NCBI GenBank assembly: GCA_009760855.2
Contig: WPIO01000032.1
Coordinates: 372,501 to 436,500 of the forward strand
DNA from: Cristatella mucedo
Lineage: Eukaryota > Bryozoa > Phylactolaemata > Cristatellidae
Direction of reading: 5' to 3'
Length of the DNA: 64,000 nucleotides
In this document: piece by piece, positions 35,043 through 46,124 of the stretch
Position numbering within the stretch: position 1 is the stretch's first letter
Layout of the letters: each line of letters opens with the position of its first letter
Translations under genes and position numbers: made by a program
The notes under the pieces: generated by a model
The model's database searches: none
What the model saw: the letters and a program-made list of their open reading frames with translations, nothing else
Told to the model about the DNA's origin: nothing

Positions 35043-35180
35043 TCTGCATTTCTGTGGCGCCGCTGGCCCGCAGTCTCCGCAGGCAGGCGGCCGTCATGTG
35101 TGCGGCATGCTCTTGCAAACGGGTCTCATAATCGTTCATCTTCCTGATGATGCGAGCACCTGCGATACCATGACAAGCTG
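35043..35180. other. intergenic, no gene seen
   Basis: Nothing supportable. Confidence 0.4.
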
Positions 35181-35660
35181 CCGTGCATTAGGACTTCGCT
35201 GCGGAATAACGTGAGCGAAAAAGGCATGTAGCGTGTGCGGATGTCCAAAGCCCAACCGTACCGGCGTTAACGCGCCGGCGACTAGACTCACAAACGAGGC
35301 TAACCGGCAAAGCAGCTCCGGCGGACGACGAATCGTCGAAACAGTCGTCCGAAGGGACGCGCGCCGCTGGCGCTCTCATTGCCCCCAGCGCGCCGCGCCG
35401 GGTCAGGCTCGGTCGCGGCAGTCTGCGAGATTCGAGCGGAGAGCGCATGCCACAAGCACATTCCTCGGTCGCTACTGTACAAGACGCGATCACTGGGATC
35501 CGCGCCGAGGAAGGCGTGACCGTTGCGTAAGCCTCAAAGCTCAACAAAAGCAGGCCGAGCGAAGCGGCGGCGGTGCGACGCACACCCTCAGCCCCCGCAG
35601 CCGCCGCTGCGACCACTTCCGTTTTCCGAATGCTGAACGGGCGAGCTGCTTTATCCACCT
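35180..35660. other. GC-rich segment with antisense ORFs
   Basis: Overlapping ORFs on both strands (35188-35658 minus, 35233-35721 plus), Ala/Arg/Ser-rich and without domains. Compositional, not called. Confidence 0.4.
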
Positions 35661-36640
35661 CTGCTGGTGTCTGCTGTTGGGCATCACTGACACGACATCA
35701 TGCAGAGAAAATTCGAATTGATAAAGAAAGCGACGAGTCAGGCATTCCTCGGGTCGCCTAGGTTGAAGTATCGCCCGCCAAGCAGAACTGTGCAAGTGCA
35801 CGAACGCATTCATCGTGCAGTGTATGATTTAGAGTAGAGAAGAGCAGTTGAGCTACTACTGAGTATTCTACTTCTTTGCCTCTCTGCCGTCGGCGGCCAC
35901 CCTATTAGGGTGACTTCTCCTCGAGCGTCTAAGCGTCCGCACTAAGGCTTTCGTTTCACAATTTTATTTCATGCCTCTACTTTATTTCATTGCTCTACTT
36001 CGTTTCGTATTTCGATTTCATATCGTATTCCAAATTCATTTAATTTTTGAATTTAATTTTGTACTTCAATTTATTTAAGATTTCCATTTCATTTCAGCGA
36101 AAGTTAAGTCTGTGAACTCAACGCCGAGTCCCAAATCAACGGCAAGCCGTTGACACGAAAGACTATTAGTTTCTGAATCTTTGAAATTTTCACAATGGCT
36201 AGTCACCGTGAACAGTATCTATTTACTGTCCAAAGGAGTATAGGTGCATTGCTCTGTGCAAACAACCTGCTGATGGCTAGATTACCGCCAAATCACTAAT
36301 CACAGCTTCTCTCCATATCACTCCTTCGAACGCCTCCCGTTTATTATCTCGCTTAATCGGGCTCTGCGTTAGTCAACTCCCAGGACAGGCACTGCTCGTT
36401 CGAAGCACGCGACACGGACTCCTTGTGGCGACGTTAAAAGCAGTCTCCCAAAAGCATGTAAATGACCCGACTTGGCCGCTCATTATCAGGCTACTGCTGA
36501 ATCTCACTGAATTTAACATAATTCGAGCCGCACGCCGCAAAAGCGGAGGCGCCGGCGTTCAAAAGTGGCTCGCACGCAACTCACGTAACCCACGACCCTT
36601 CGCTGAACCGCAACTGCTAGGTGGCTCTGGCCGCCGGCCT
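35661..36640. other. intergenic, no gene seen
   Basis: Contains a T-rich degenerate tandem of ATTTCATTTCG-type words at about 35955-36100. Confidence 0.45.
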
Positions 36641-36652
36641 CGAAGCCGATCT

Positions 36653-36782
36653 TCTGATTTTTCGATCTTCCGATCTTCCGATCTTCCGATCCTCCGATCT
36701 TCTGATCTTCTGATCTTCCGATCTTCCGATCTTCCGATCTTCCGATCTTCCGATCTTCCGATCTTCCGATCTTCTGATTTTT
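36653..36782. repeat. 8-bp minisatellite (GATCTTCC)n
   Basis: About 16 units of GATCTTCC, with GATCCTCC and GATCTTCT variants and short TTTTT flanks at both ends. Reads as Arg-Ser-Ser-Asp-Leu-Pro-Ile-Phe in one frame; not taken as coding. Confidence 0.9.
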
Positions 36783-38725
36783 GTGGCGTTCTTTCCTCTG
36801 CGCCGGATCCGCGAGTCTGAGGCGCGAACGGTCAGAGCAATGGCCGCCTGCGCATCCAGCACCCTGTGTGCTCTACCCCCCCATGCTGTACGGCTGCTCG
36901 CTGCTTCCGTAGCTGTGCCCCTTCCGTAGCTCCTATTGGCTGTCGGTTTGAATTCGTCTGGGGCTAAGCGTTAGCATCACTCAGTCTTGTTTGCTCTTCA
37001 ATTCTTTATCCAGCCGGCGCTTTGCAATACCTCGTATTCCTCTCCAATCATCCGCTACGACGATTTCGAAAGAGCTCGCGTTGGGTTTACTGTTCATTGC
37101 CAAGCTGTAAGCCCAAGCCAATCAATCACACATAGATCGTCTGGCAAACTGGCTGCATCGAACAAGGGCAATGGAACAAGGGCCGAGCGGTGCGAAATGA
37201 GCTAATGGGACGCAACCCAAGCGAAGGAGCATTCGCGGTTCGCTTTTAAAAGACGACGGATGCTGTATGTTATAGCTAGGGTGGATACTGCACTTGCTTA
37301 GTAAGCGCGCCTGAGGTCCGTCTCACAGCATTGCTAGCGAAGAGGTTTTCCCCCTGCAAGAGACAGAAGACTGGTGCAGCATTGAAAGTATCCCAAGCAA
37401 TAGCGATGCAGTCAGTTGCAGGCGGATGGCAGTGTTGCAGCTATGGATTTTAGTGTAAATGAATGTAGAAAAACCAATAGGTAGATGTCACCTAGCAATA
37501 GCAAACGGCTTCTGAGTGATTGTACGCAAGCAGGCGGCTCATGAGACCGTCTTTGTGGCTGCTCGCAGCCAAGGCGCCCACATCGATAAAGTCAGAATGG
37601 CAAGAGTGAGAAAAGCCACAACCTCGTCTACTGACTGTCTCACAACTTTAACATAAAATGCTTGGCCCCCATGGATATGATGAGGCTGCCTACCTCAGAC
37701 TTCCGGCTACGAATCGCAGTGCTAGCTGGATTCAAGAATTGTTTCATTATCACATTTTATTGTTGTTAATGTTCTATTTTAAAATTAGTTAATTTCAAGG
37801 GATCGACATCTGATGCGCTTTGAGCGACAAAGAGTTTCTTTTTTTTGTGGCGATTAAACAATTAGAGTCGAATAGTTTGAAGTTGCTAAGTCTACTCGTA
37901 CTTGGCTGCCATCACTAAAAAGTCACGAAAAGCCGGAAATTTGCTTTGAAAGGCGGGCCTGTGTGTCTACTGAACCAGCTGGTGAGCCCATCCACTGATT
38001 GCAAAGCCAAAAGTTATGACCCCAGGTCAAGGTCAAAGCAACACTTAATCGGAAGTAGACATACTTAAAGTAGGTTGCATTGGAAGTTGTTAAGTTTTGT
38101 TTTATATAAATAAATGAATACTTCTTAAGATTTTATTAATAAATATGAGCCAATTCTATAGAGGTGTTAAGGGTCAGAAATATATTACATGTACCAGAAA
38201 TCAAAAGTTATACTCACCCGGCCAGATACTTGAGCAAGATCTACAGAAAGTTTGCATACGAACACTTGGAGGTGATATGACTTTATGCATGCCATTGTAA
38301 CTGCTGCTTCAATGGCTTTCATTTTAATATTGCTTAGCACAAGCACGCGTTTTCATAGAGAATTAAGGGTATAGATATAGAGCTCCGAGATCTCTATCCA
38401 AGATCGATGGCAATTCCTATATAAGTTCTGGAGCACTGACCAGATGCAATGAAGTGAAAGGATACAAATTAGAAGCTCAAAGCGATTCGATTTGGTCAAG
38501 TAAAGACGGAAGTCTTAAATGGCATGAGCAATAAGGGGCTTACTGCTAAGCTGCCGCGATGTGAAAAGCTTTTTGACAGTTCGTTTATCATTACTATGTG
38601 CTACCGCAACTCCATATTCTTGCATCTTTTAGCTGGGCCAATATTAGAAGCAACTTATTCTTCATTCGCTTGCAAACCGATGAGGTCATATGCACGCCTT
38701 TAGTTTCGTAGGAGCATCCCTAGGG
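36783..38725. other. intergenic, no gene seen
   Basis: About 1.9 kb with no supportable gene and no copy of the named repeat families. Confidence 0.45.
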
Positions 38726-38726
38726 T

Positions 38727-38734
38727 ATGTATAG

Positions 38735-38800
<66 letters not shown>
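38727..38800. repeat. (TA)n microsatellite with flanking duplication
   Basis: About 30 TA units. 'agtttcgtaggagcatccc' occurs on both sides (38701-38719 and 38798-38816), a direct duplication enclosing the microsatellite. Confidence 0.9.
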
Positions 38801-38801
<1 letters not shown>

Positions 38802-38829
38802 TCGTAGGAGCATCCCGTAGGAGCATCCC

Positions 38830-39930
38830 ATCTTAGCGAGAAATGATGGAACAGTGCATTCAACTGTGCAATTGTTACGCCGTAGCCAGAACAAGACGAA
38901 ATGGAGAGCAAAGCCACAATCTGGCTGTTTAATTTGTCAAAATTATTTTGGACTCAAGCATCCGCAGATCAAAATAAGAGGAACAGCATATTCATGTTTT
39001 TGGAGATAATTTGAAGCTATAAAAGTTTAGCAGAAATCATAAAACGCGTCCGATCTCCAATTCATTAGCTACAAAAGCCACTGAACACAGCAAGAGGTAT
39101 TTCCAAGTCGAGCTTTCTTATGGATTTATCCTAGTCTCACAGCTTAAAATTTATTTACTGACTTGACTAATGCCACGTTTGTGAGTTTGTCAACGCGAGC
39201 ATCATCACACGCCAGAATACTCCACTGACAACGCGGCTTTTTATTTCAAATCGCTGGAAGCTATGGGGAAGCTAGTGGCCTTAATAACTATTGCAACATT
39301 TACATAGCACCCTAAGAATACTCGAATGGCAAAAAGTATGTCAATATGTCGTTTATATGACGCACACTGTCAACACACGAGGATACACAAATAACGCATG
39401 GATACGGACTAGTCGTGCGGCCCAATGGAAGGGTGAGGCTGCGCGCTCTCGGAGATTTGCCATTCATGCCCACAGTCAAGATGTCCAGTGGATAAAGAGT
39501 AGAGATGACCAGGTCGTGGTTGATAGTGCAGATCTCCATGCCATGTGACTCTCTGTGAAGCTTGACTGTAAAAGACTTGCCGCCATTGTGCAGGACCGCT
39601 GGGGATGCTTGATGTGTAGTGCTGCCTTTTCTTATGCGGATTTGATGCCTTTGAGAAGAGGAGAATGAACGTTCGTGTTTACCTGCTTAAAGCATTTGCA
39701 CACTGATCGCGATTAGTCCTACTTTTAGCTCAATTTGTTTCTGCCTATGTTGGTGACTCATCCATTGTGGGAGGCCTGTGATTGATTGTCGTCAGTGCAG
39801 TCTACGATGATTTGCCGTTGACTAACGTGCGTGACTTTAATTGAGCGAAGAATGCCGTGAGCAGCAGGCGGGTTTTGGCTTCATTTCATTGGTCGCACGG
39901 AAAAAGGATCTCATGACGTCAGCGCGTAGT
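38830..39930. other. intergenic, no gene seen
   Basis: Nothing supportable. Confidence 0.4.
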
Positions 39931-40948
39931 AGGTATTAGGATAGCGTGTATCAAGATACCATCAGGAAGCATATCAACTTAAGACAAACTAACTTACTAG
40001 TTATGGGAAAACCCAGTGTGATTCAGAAATTGGAAAGGCTGACGCTCAAAATTGGCTCTGCCAGCATATCTCCTGTCGAATCAGCTCGAAATCTAGGTGT
40101 CATATTCCAAAGCGACCTCTCATTAGACGACCATATCAGCTCCACGGTCAAATCTGCCTATTTTCAGCTTCATAATATTGCTAAAATTCGGGCTTGTTTA
40201 GATAAAGATACCACGTCTAAGTTGGTCCATGCATTCGTGATATCTCGTCTCGACTTCTGCAACTCAATGCTTACTGGCCTACCAGCATGTGCGATCAGGC
40301 GATTGCAGCTGGTGCAAAACTCCGCAGCGAGGCTTGTCTGTCGTGAGCATTGCAGCTGCCATATCATACCTTTTCTCGCCGACCTGCACTGGCTACCAGT
40401 CAAGCAACGGATTGACTTCAAGGTTTTGTCGCTCACTTTAAGGTCCCTTTATTCTTTGGCTCCTGCGTATCTCTCAGATATACTCCCCCATCAGGCCAAG
40501 CATCGTACCACCCGCTTTTCGGAATCCAACAGTCTACAAATACCTCGTACAAACCTCAAATCCTTTGGAGACCGTGAATTTAGTTCGTATGCTCCCAAAG
40601 CCTGGAACTCCCTCCCGACCTGCGTCAGAACATCCCTTGACCTGACCACATTTAAAAAGAGCTTAAAAGCACGTCTATTTAGGACAGCATTTAGTGGGTC
40701 CTTGTGATTCGTCCTTCATGTGCCTATGCGTGCTGACTCTGTGCATGCTGCCACTAACCACGCTTGCATGCTGACCCTGTGCATGTCACCCCTAACCATG
40801 TCATTCATTTTGTTAGTTTTTTCAAGCATGATTTTACTTACCGTTTAATTGCATTTCCCTTTGCAGCAAATGTAACGCGCCTAGAGAGAGATTAAGTTCT
40901 CTGAGGGCGCTTTATCAAGTACATTATTCTTATTATTATTATTATAAG
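39931..40948 (+). mobile_element. CR1/L2-like LINE, 5'-truncated, with intact distal RT reading frame
   Basis: Open frame of 253 codons (39946-40707) with hallmarks of the region after the RT catalytic motif in CR1/L2-type non-LTR retrotransposons: SARNLGVIFQSDLSLDDHI, LVHAFVISRLDFCNSMLTGL, RLQLVQNSAARLV, LHWLPVKQRIDFKVLSLT, YLSDIL and APKAWNSLP. The palm domain and endonuclease are missing, so the element is 5'-truncated. After the stop come about 160 bases of 3'UTR, the conserved tail 'cgcctagagagagattaag', 'ttctctgagggcgctttatc' and an ATT run (40925-40947). The unbroken frame suggests recent insertion. Not mobile by itself. Confidence 0.85.
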
Positions 40949-42040
40949 ACTCGTTCGCCAAAGGATTAGAGTTTGTTTACAGGCAAATACATGCGATTCG
41001 ATTTGTGAGAGCGTTAGGTACCATGCAAAACCTGATGAGAATTAATTCAAATAGGGTGAACGGAGCAAAAGATTAAGAGCGCCTAAGCATGGGCGACGAA
41101 ACCTTAAAGTCGACAAGCTGCCAGCAGCAGGGTAGCAGGTGCCGGTAGGCAAGAAATGCTTTGCTCACGACAGAAAAAATATTGGCTGCAAAGTTGTGCA
41201 TAGACTGTAAGCGCGTTATTCCATAAGCAGGTAGACTTGTGAGTTGTGATTAGCAGGATGCAATGCATGATATGATCAATTCATTGACCAAACTAGCTTT
41301 GGTATACTTATCTAAGCAGGACTAAATTTTTGAAACACCGAGTAGCTGAAAGTAGGCCTAGATCCTACGGCGGAGCAGATTGTTTTGTCTTGTGATTGTT
41401 TGGTCGCTTTGGACGACAAGAGTTCGCGAAGAAGAGGCTGCAGAAGATTGCATGCAGATCAAACCCATTTTGAAGATTGGGCTTTCAATTTTAAGTAGTA
41501 CTAGTACACTTTTTCGTCACTAGTAAGATGGCTTTATCATCATTATATTCGAAAAACTTTCCTGACATGCAGGATGAGCAAATGTCAGAGACACATGCTG
41601 CAAGGGAATTAAGAGTTTGCTGATTGAAATGCAGGGAGCAGTCGCAGAAATTGTACTGGTGTGTGTCATCTACATAAAATGCAATCCTAGATCGTGCTTG
41701 GCGATTACAGTGGCAGGTGGGAGAGTATAAATTGTAAAAAGAAGCAGATCAAGCACGGATCCGTGACGTACCCTGCAGTTGAGATGCTTCCCCCTCCCTG
41801 AGTGACCGTTGTCGGTTGACCTCTATGCTCTGAGATCTCCAATCAAGAAACCTCTACCTTATCAGTACAGTGCCAGCGATGCCAAGCAGATACGATTGGC
41901 GTTCAAGAAGAACACGGTGATCAAAATTATGAATCGCTACCGATAGATCTGGTAGAACTATCTGTGAGACTAAATAAGCATGTCAGAATTCCCGCAAAAT
42001 TCGTTGTACACTCGCCGAATCTGTGGAGAGATTAGCTCTA
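40949..42040. other. intergenic, no gene seen
   Basis: Nothing supportable. Confidence 0.4.
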
Positions 42041-42054
42041 AAGGTGGAACTTTT

Positions 42055-42240
42055 TTGCTGGTGACCCTTGACGGCACACTAGGTAAGGCAGTTGATTTTC
42101 ACAACCTCGGTCCAAAGGTTGTGGGTTCAAATCCTGCTGTGCGCAATCATTTACTGCTGCTGCAAGGGGTGGCGATAGCCATAAAGGCTCTTTTGTCGCT
42201 ATACGAAAGAGGCTGTTAAATCAGCTAGTATTTATATATT
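42055..42240 (+). mobile_element. SINE family 1 copy (tRNA-derived)
   Basis: 'ggcacactaggtaaggcagt', hairpin-like 'cacaacctcggtccaaaggttgtgg' in two arms, B box 'gggttcaaatcctgctg', 'gctgctgcaaggggtggcga', 'ggctcttttgtcgctatacg' and the end 'gaggctgttaaatcagctag'. Near full length. Confidence 0.9.
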
Positions 42241-42865
42241 TTTGCTGTTGAAGTGAATATACTGGCCGACTTCAGTCCTAGAGAGTATGAAGTCCATGAA
42301 TGGCCAGGCTCATTTCCGGCGAATACCTCTCCAGAAGAGTGTGGTGCTTAGGTGCGTCCACCAAACCTAACAGTTGGGCCAGCAGCTTGATTTGTGCATG
42401 TCTTCACTTCAGCTGTTAGTGGAAGCGCGGAGTTAGTGGGATAGTTTTGCTCTTACTTTGGCGGTATTTGTATCTTGTAGTATTGCTCACATATGCTTAA
42501 ACGTATTTAAAATAGAATTAAAGCAAGAAAGTAATACTAGAAAAATTCAGAATGTAATCCTAGAAAATTGGGTTGAACCGATGACTAGCATAGCTCTACG
42601 CATCAACATGAGTATGAATGCACCTGTTCTGAGCAAAGCATACACTCTTGTCTCGTGTGGATTTGAACTAACAGGGCTCGCTCGTTGCCAAGACTTGATT
42701 GATTGACACGAGCATTGGCGCGGCGGCCGGTATCTAAAAGTGAGTAAGCCGATACTCACAAGATTAACGACAACCACAAGGCGCTAAAACAAAACCAAAG
42801 CCGGCTTTCGCGGCCTTTGCTACCTGCCCGGCAGACAACCATTTGTTTGTTCCTGCGAGAGATCT
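42241..42865. other. intergenic, no gene seen
   Basis: Nothing supportable. Confidence 0.4.
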
Positions 42866-42867
42866 TA

Positions 42868-43045
42868 ACTGGGCCGTGATAGCTCAGGAGGTGAGGTGCT
42901 CACTCTTCACGACCGAGCTCTAAAGTTTGAATCCTATAGTGAGCGACTTTTTATTGCCATCGGCGAGCAGCTGTGATAGCCGTAGAGAAGGGCTCTTCTG
43001 CCGCCATACAACCGATGCTGTTAAATCAGCTAAAAGCTATTTATT
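42868..43045 (+). mobile_element. SINE family 1 copy (tRNA-derived)
   Basis: Well-kept A box 'gatagctcaggaggtgaggt', 'ctcttcacgaccgagctc', a degraded B box, 'gctgtgatagccgtagag', 'ctcttctgccgccatacaa' and 'gctgttaaatcagcta'. Confidence 0.85.
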
Positions 43046-43535
43046 TATTATTGATCTTATAGCTCTTGAGGCTCGACCTCCTCCGTATAATTAATGCTGT
43101 TGAAGCGGCCTGAACCGGTTAGATTTTTTACCGTTTAACAGCGCAGACGGCGCTCGGGCGCTGCTGCAGCCCGTTTCATCGCGACCGCAGGCCGTCGGCA
43201 GTTGTCTCGAACGAAACTGTGGCAGCTCGGACCGTGTCCTTGCTACAATCACTGTAAAAGTTACGGGCACTAGACATCGCAGCCATGAAACCATTAATGG
43301 TGGTGCTAGTACCTCGAAGCGCGGCCCTAAGGATACCAAAGACAGTAACGCCAACTCATGCTATTCGCAGGCGCGGCCCTTTAAAGTGGGCTCGCTGTGA
43401 TCGAGCCATTCGTCGCGGCGGTGTCGTACTTTCAGTAGCGGATGCTTGGTTCATTTACACCGAGTCCACTTAAAGCGAGCCGCACATGCGCATCTCACGG
43501 GTTTGCTTTACTGCATCTTTATCCATTGCACCAAG
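43046..43535. other. intergenic, no gene seen
   Basis: A frame at 43285-43473 begins MKPLMVVLVPRSAA. It was compared with the signal exons of the Asn-rich genes and judged unconvincing. Confidence 0.4.
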
Positions 43536-43539
43536 CACA

Positions 43540-43920
43540 AATACAGCGTAAATACGGTGTATTTATAGCTAAGGCCAAAAGTGTGAAACTCCCTACTGAC
43601 GTCAATAAATCCCCAGACTTGACTATATTTAAACAGAAGCTAAATCTCACTTGTTTCGCGCAGCATTGGGCGGTTCCTTGTAATTTTTCCTCTGTGTACT
43701 TATGCGTGCTGACTTTGTGCATGTTATCGCTAACCATATCTACATGTTGGCATTAGGAATATTACCCCGAACGCCGTGTTATGCTTGTTGACATAGTGCA
43801 TGTCACCACCAACCATTTGATCATGCAGATTTTACAGCATACTTGAGGTGACTAGAAAGAGATTAAGTTTTCGGAGGATGCTACAAAATGTATTATAATA
43901 ATTATTATTGTTATTAAAAG
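43540..43920 (+). mobile_element. LINE fragment, 3' end
   Basis: Begins in the distal coding part ('gacttgactatatttaaaca'), then 3'UTR blocks like 'cttatgcgtgctgactttgt', the tail 'gactagaaagagattaag' and an ATA/ATT run. Diverged and 5'-truncated. Confidence 0.7.
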
Positions 43921-44220
43921 CGAGCAGGTCCAATCAGCAACCTACTCAGCATGCTGCTAAAGATGACCAGGCAGCCTCTCGATCCGACCTGCGGCGAGCA
44001 AATCCAGTGTACTCAGGTGCGCAAACAATAGCTAAGCGCAAAAAAATTTCGATGACTCTCATACCTCAAAAACAAATCAGCACGCCTGCGTGCGGTCATC
44101 TGACTTAACGTCTACCTTAGGCGTCTGCTTTTAAGTCGAGCCGCTAACCGGTAAACTATCCGAATTACTCTTGCAAGCATTGAAAAAGAGACCAATCAAT
44201 CTCGACAGCGTTCTCGTCAT
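43921..44220. other. intergenic, no gene seen
   Basis: Nothing supportable. Confidence 0.4.
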
Positions 44221-44225
44221 CTCCG

Positions 44226-44393
44226 CGATGGCACACTAGGTAAGGCGGTTGCTTTCACGACCTTGGTCCCGAGGTCGTGGGTTCGATTCCTGCGGCGGGC
44301 GATTCTGTATCGCCACTGCAAGCGGCGGTGATAGCCGTACAGGCTCTTCTGTCGCTATAAAAAAGAGGCTGTTTAATCAGCTAGGAATTATTT
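44226..44393 (+). mobile_element. SINE family 1 copy, close to consensus
   Basis: 'gatggcacactaggtaaggc', the hairpin 'cacgaccttggtcccgaggt' continuing to cgtg, B box 'gggttcgattcctgcggc', 'aagcggcggtgatagccgta', 'aggctcttctgtcgctataa' and 'gaggctgtttaatcagctag'. A good reference copy for the family. Confidence 0.92.
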
Positions 44394-44773
44394 ATTGATT
44401 TATTTATCTTCAACTCCATTTTCATATTGCAATAGCCGATACGACGTCACAGCCAAGGGTTTCGCCCGACGCAGTTCCTAAAGCCTACAGTTTCACAGAA
44501 GTCACTGATAATCTAGGACGCCAATCAGGTCCACAATCCAGTTTGAATTGGCGGCCGCCGAGTATCCGGCTCGCGTTCTCCCCGATCGCCGCATTTACTG
44601 GCCGACACGCGAGATCCGGCGCGCGCAGCAGCAGCAGCGGCGGCGGCCCCTCCGGCACGTTTACTGACGTGGTGAAGCTTCGCGGCGCTTCCTGCACCGT
44701 CGAACCGGACCCCGTCCGTCCGTCCGTCCGCCGCCCGTCTCGCGGCAGCTCCGCTGCGCCGCGACCAAATGGC

Positions 44774-44816
44774 CGCAGTCTGCCCGCACGGTGAAGGAGC
44801 GTGCGGGCAGACTGCT
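44774..44816. repeat. perfect inverted repeat, 15-16-bp arms
   Basis: GCAGTCTGCCCGCAC(G) and its exact reverse complement (44800-44815) enclose the nine bases gtgaaggag. A strong hairpin. Confidence 0.85.
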
Positions 44817-45464
44817 TCTATCGCCGCTCACAAAGTCGGGAGTCTAATTTACTTGCGGCGAGCGAGCGCCATCGCGTCCGCAGTCGGACGCTGCACGACG
44901 AGACTGGCGGCGCGCCGCCGCAGCGCCCAGCTGCAGTCCCGAGAGAAAAACCGCGGCGCTCGCCGCGCGGGCGCTCTTCGGTCGCGCTCTATTTCCGTCG
45001 AACTGCGAACGTCGAGCGCCAGCGATGCCAGCGATGCGAGCGCAGAGCGCGGGCTTCCGTCGGCCCGCCTCGGTGCAGCGCGCGCCGCACCGAGGCGGCT
45101 CGCTCGCACGCTCGCGTAAGCGCCGCGCCGGTCGGCGGCGAGCTCCTTTGCCCGCGCGCTGCTTATTGCAACAGCGATCCCACCGCTTTTGGCGTAAAGA
45201 GGGGAGAGGGGGATCGGCGCACCGATGGAGAAAGCGCGACCCGAGGCCAATCACTGCCGCCGCCGCCGCGGCCATGCGTTTTCGCGGCGGCAGGTGCGAG
45301 CGCGAGAGCGGATCCGGTACGCGTCGCATGAAAAGTGAATTTTTTTGGCAGCGCTCTGCGGAAATTTGGTGGCAGCGCGCGAGACAGCAGCGAGCGAGGC
45401 GCCGTGGACATACTCGCAGCATCCAGCTCGCACGACGCTCAGCCGAGCTCGAGCGGACCCACTC

Positions 45465-45465
<1 letters not shown>

Positions 45466-45561
<96 letters not shown>
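45466..45561. repeat. (CAG)32 trinucleotide repeat
   Basis: Ninety-six uninterrupted bases of CAG. The purity suggests recent expansion and length polymorphism. It reads as poly-Gln, poly-Ser or poly-Ala on the plus strand. Confidence 0.95.
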
Positions 45562-45562
<1 letters not shown>

Positions 45563-45714
45563 TTTCTCCAGGCCAGCGTGCTGGCCGCGCGGCCCGGCTC
45601 CCAGTTTCCGCGATAAACGGCATCTACCTCAGCCGTCTTGATCTATGCGCGACTCTTGATCGCACAAATATAACACACAGTTTCCGATATCGTTGCCTCG
45701 CACCGCTGTACTGA

Positions 45715-45815
45715 CTGGGCACGAGGCCCGAGGCGCCACGTGAAGCGCCTGAATAGAGATCAAGTTCTCTTGGGGTGCTATGTAAATGAATTATATATAT
45801 ATATTTATATAGTCG
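45715..45815 (+). mobile_element. SINE family 2, 3' part only
   Basis: 'cgaggcgccacgtgaagcgc', 'tgaatagagatcaagttctc' and 'ttggggtgctatgtaaatga', then a TA-rich tail. The same sequence recurs nearly unchanged at 45950-46018, so the two are a recent duplication or sister insertions. Confidence 0.7.
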
Positions 45816-45877
45816 TGGACAGTCGTTAGGCGGATGTTTTTTCAGGCCAGCCTAATTTCGTCTTCTTCCCGTCGTGC

Positions 45878-46022
45878 CGAGCTGGTTTGGTCTAGCGGTT
45901 TAGGTGCTCGCCCCGACAAAGGTCTGACTGAGGTCGTGGGCACGAGCCCCGAGGCGCCACGTGAAGCGCCTGAATAGAGATCAAGTTCTCTTGGGGTTCC
46001 ATGTAAATGAATCATATATTTT
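45878..46022 (+). mobile_element. SINE family 2 copy, near full length
   Basis: A-box region 'gtttggtctagcggtttagg', B-box region 'gaggtcgtgggcacgagcc', then the body 'cgccacgtgaagcgcctgaa' and the LINE-like tail 'agagatcaagttctcttggg'. A good reference copy for family 2. Confidence 0.75.
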
Positions 46023-46099
46023 TCATTTTGCCTTACGAGAAGAACGCTGCGCTGTTCTCGCCTTCCGCCGCTTCCGCCGGAAGCTGCTGACGAAGAAGA

Positions 46100-46124
46100 C
46101 CGCGACAGCGGTCCGCTGTCGCGG
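46100..46124. repeat. perfect palindrome, 12-bp arms
   Basis: CCGCGACAGCGG, one base (t), then CCGCTGTCGCGG. Confidence 0.85.

Larger units (their letters stand above)
44540..45720. other. GC-rich, CpG-rich island with a (CAG)32 tract
   Basis: The largest island in the window. ORFs cover both strands, the longest being 259 codons (minus, 44844-45623) and 229 codons (plus, 45025-45714). Because the CAG run is open in every frame, and because the flanks are Arg/Ala-rich in all frames, I call no gene. One plus frame would give a 32-residue polyglutamine tract. Confidence 0.5.

Noticed and set aside
39946-40707. Host gene of 253 codons
   Set aside because: The sequence is the distal RT region of a LINE, repeated elsewhere in the window and followed by the LINE tail.
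44844-45714. 259- and 229-codon ORFs in the CAG island
   Set aside because: Openness is explained by the CAG run and CpG-rich composition in all frames.
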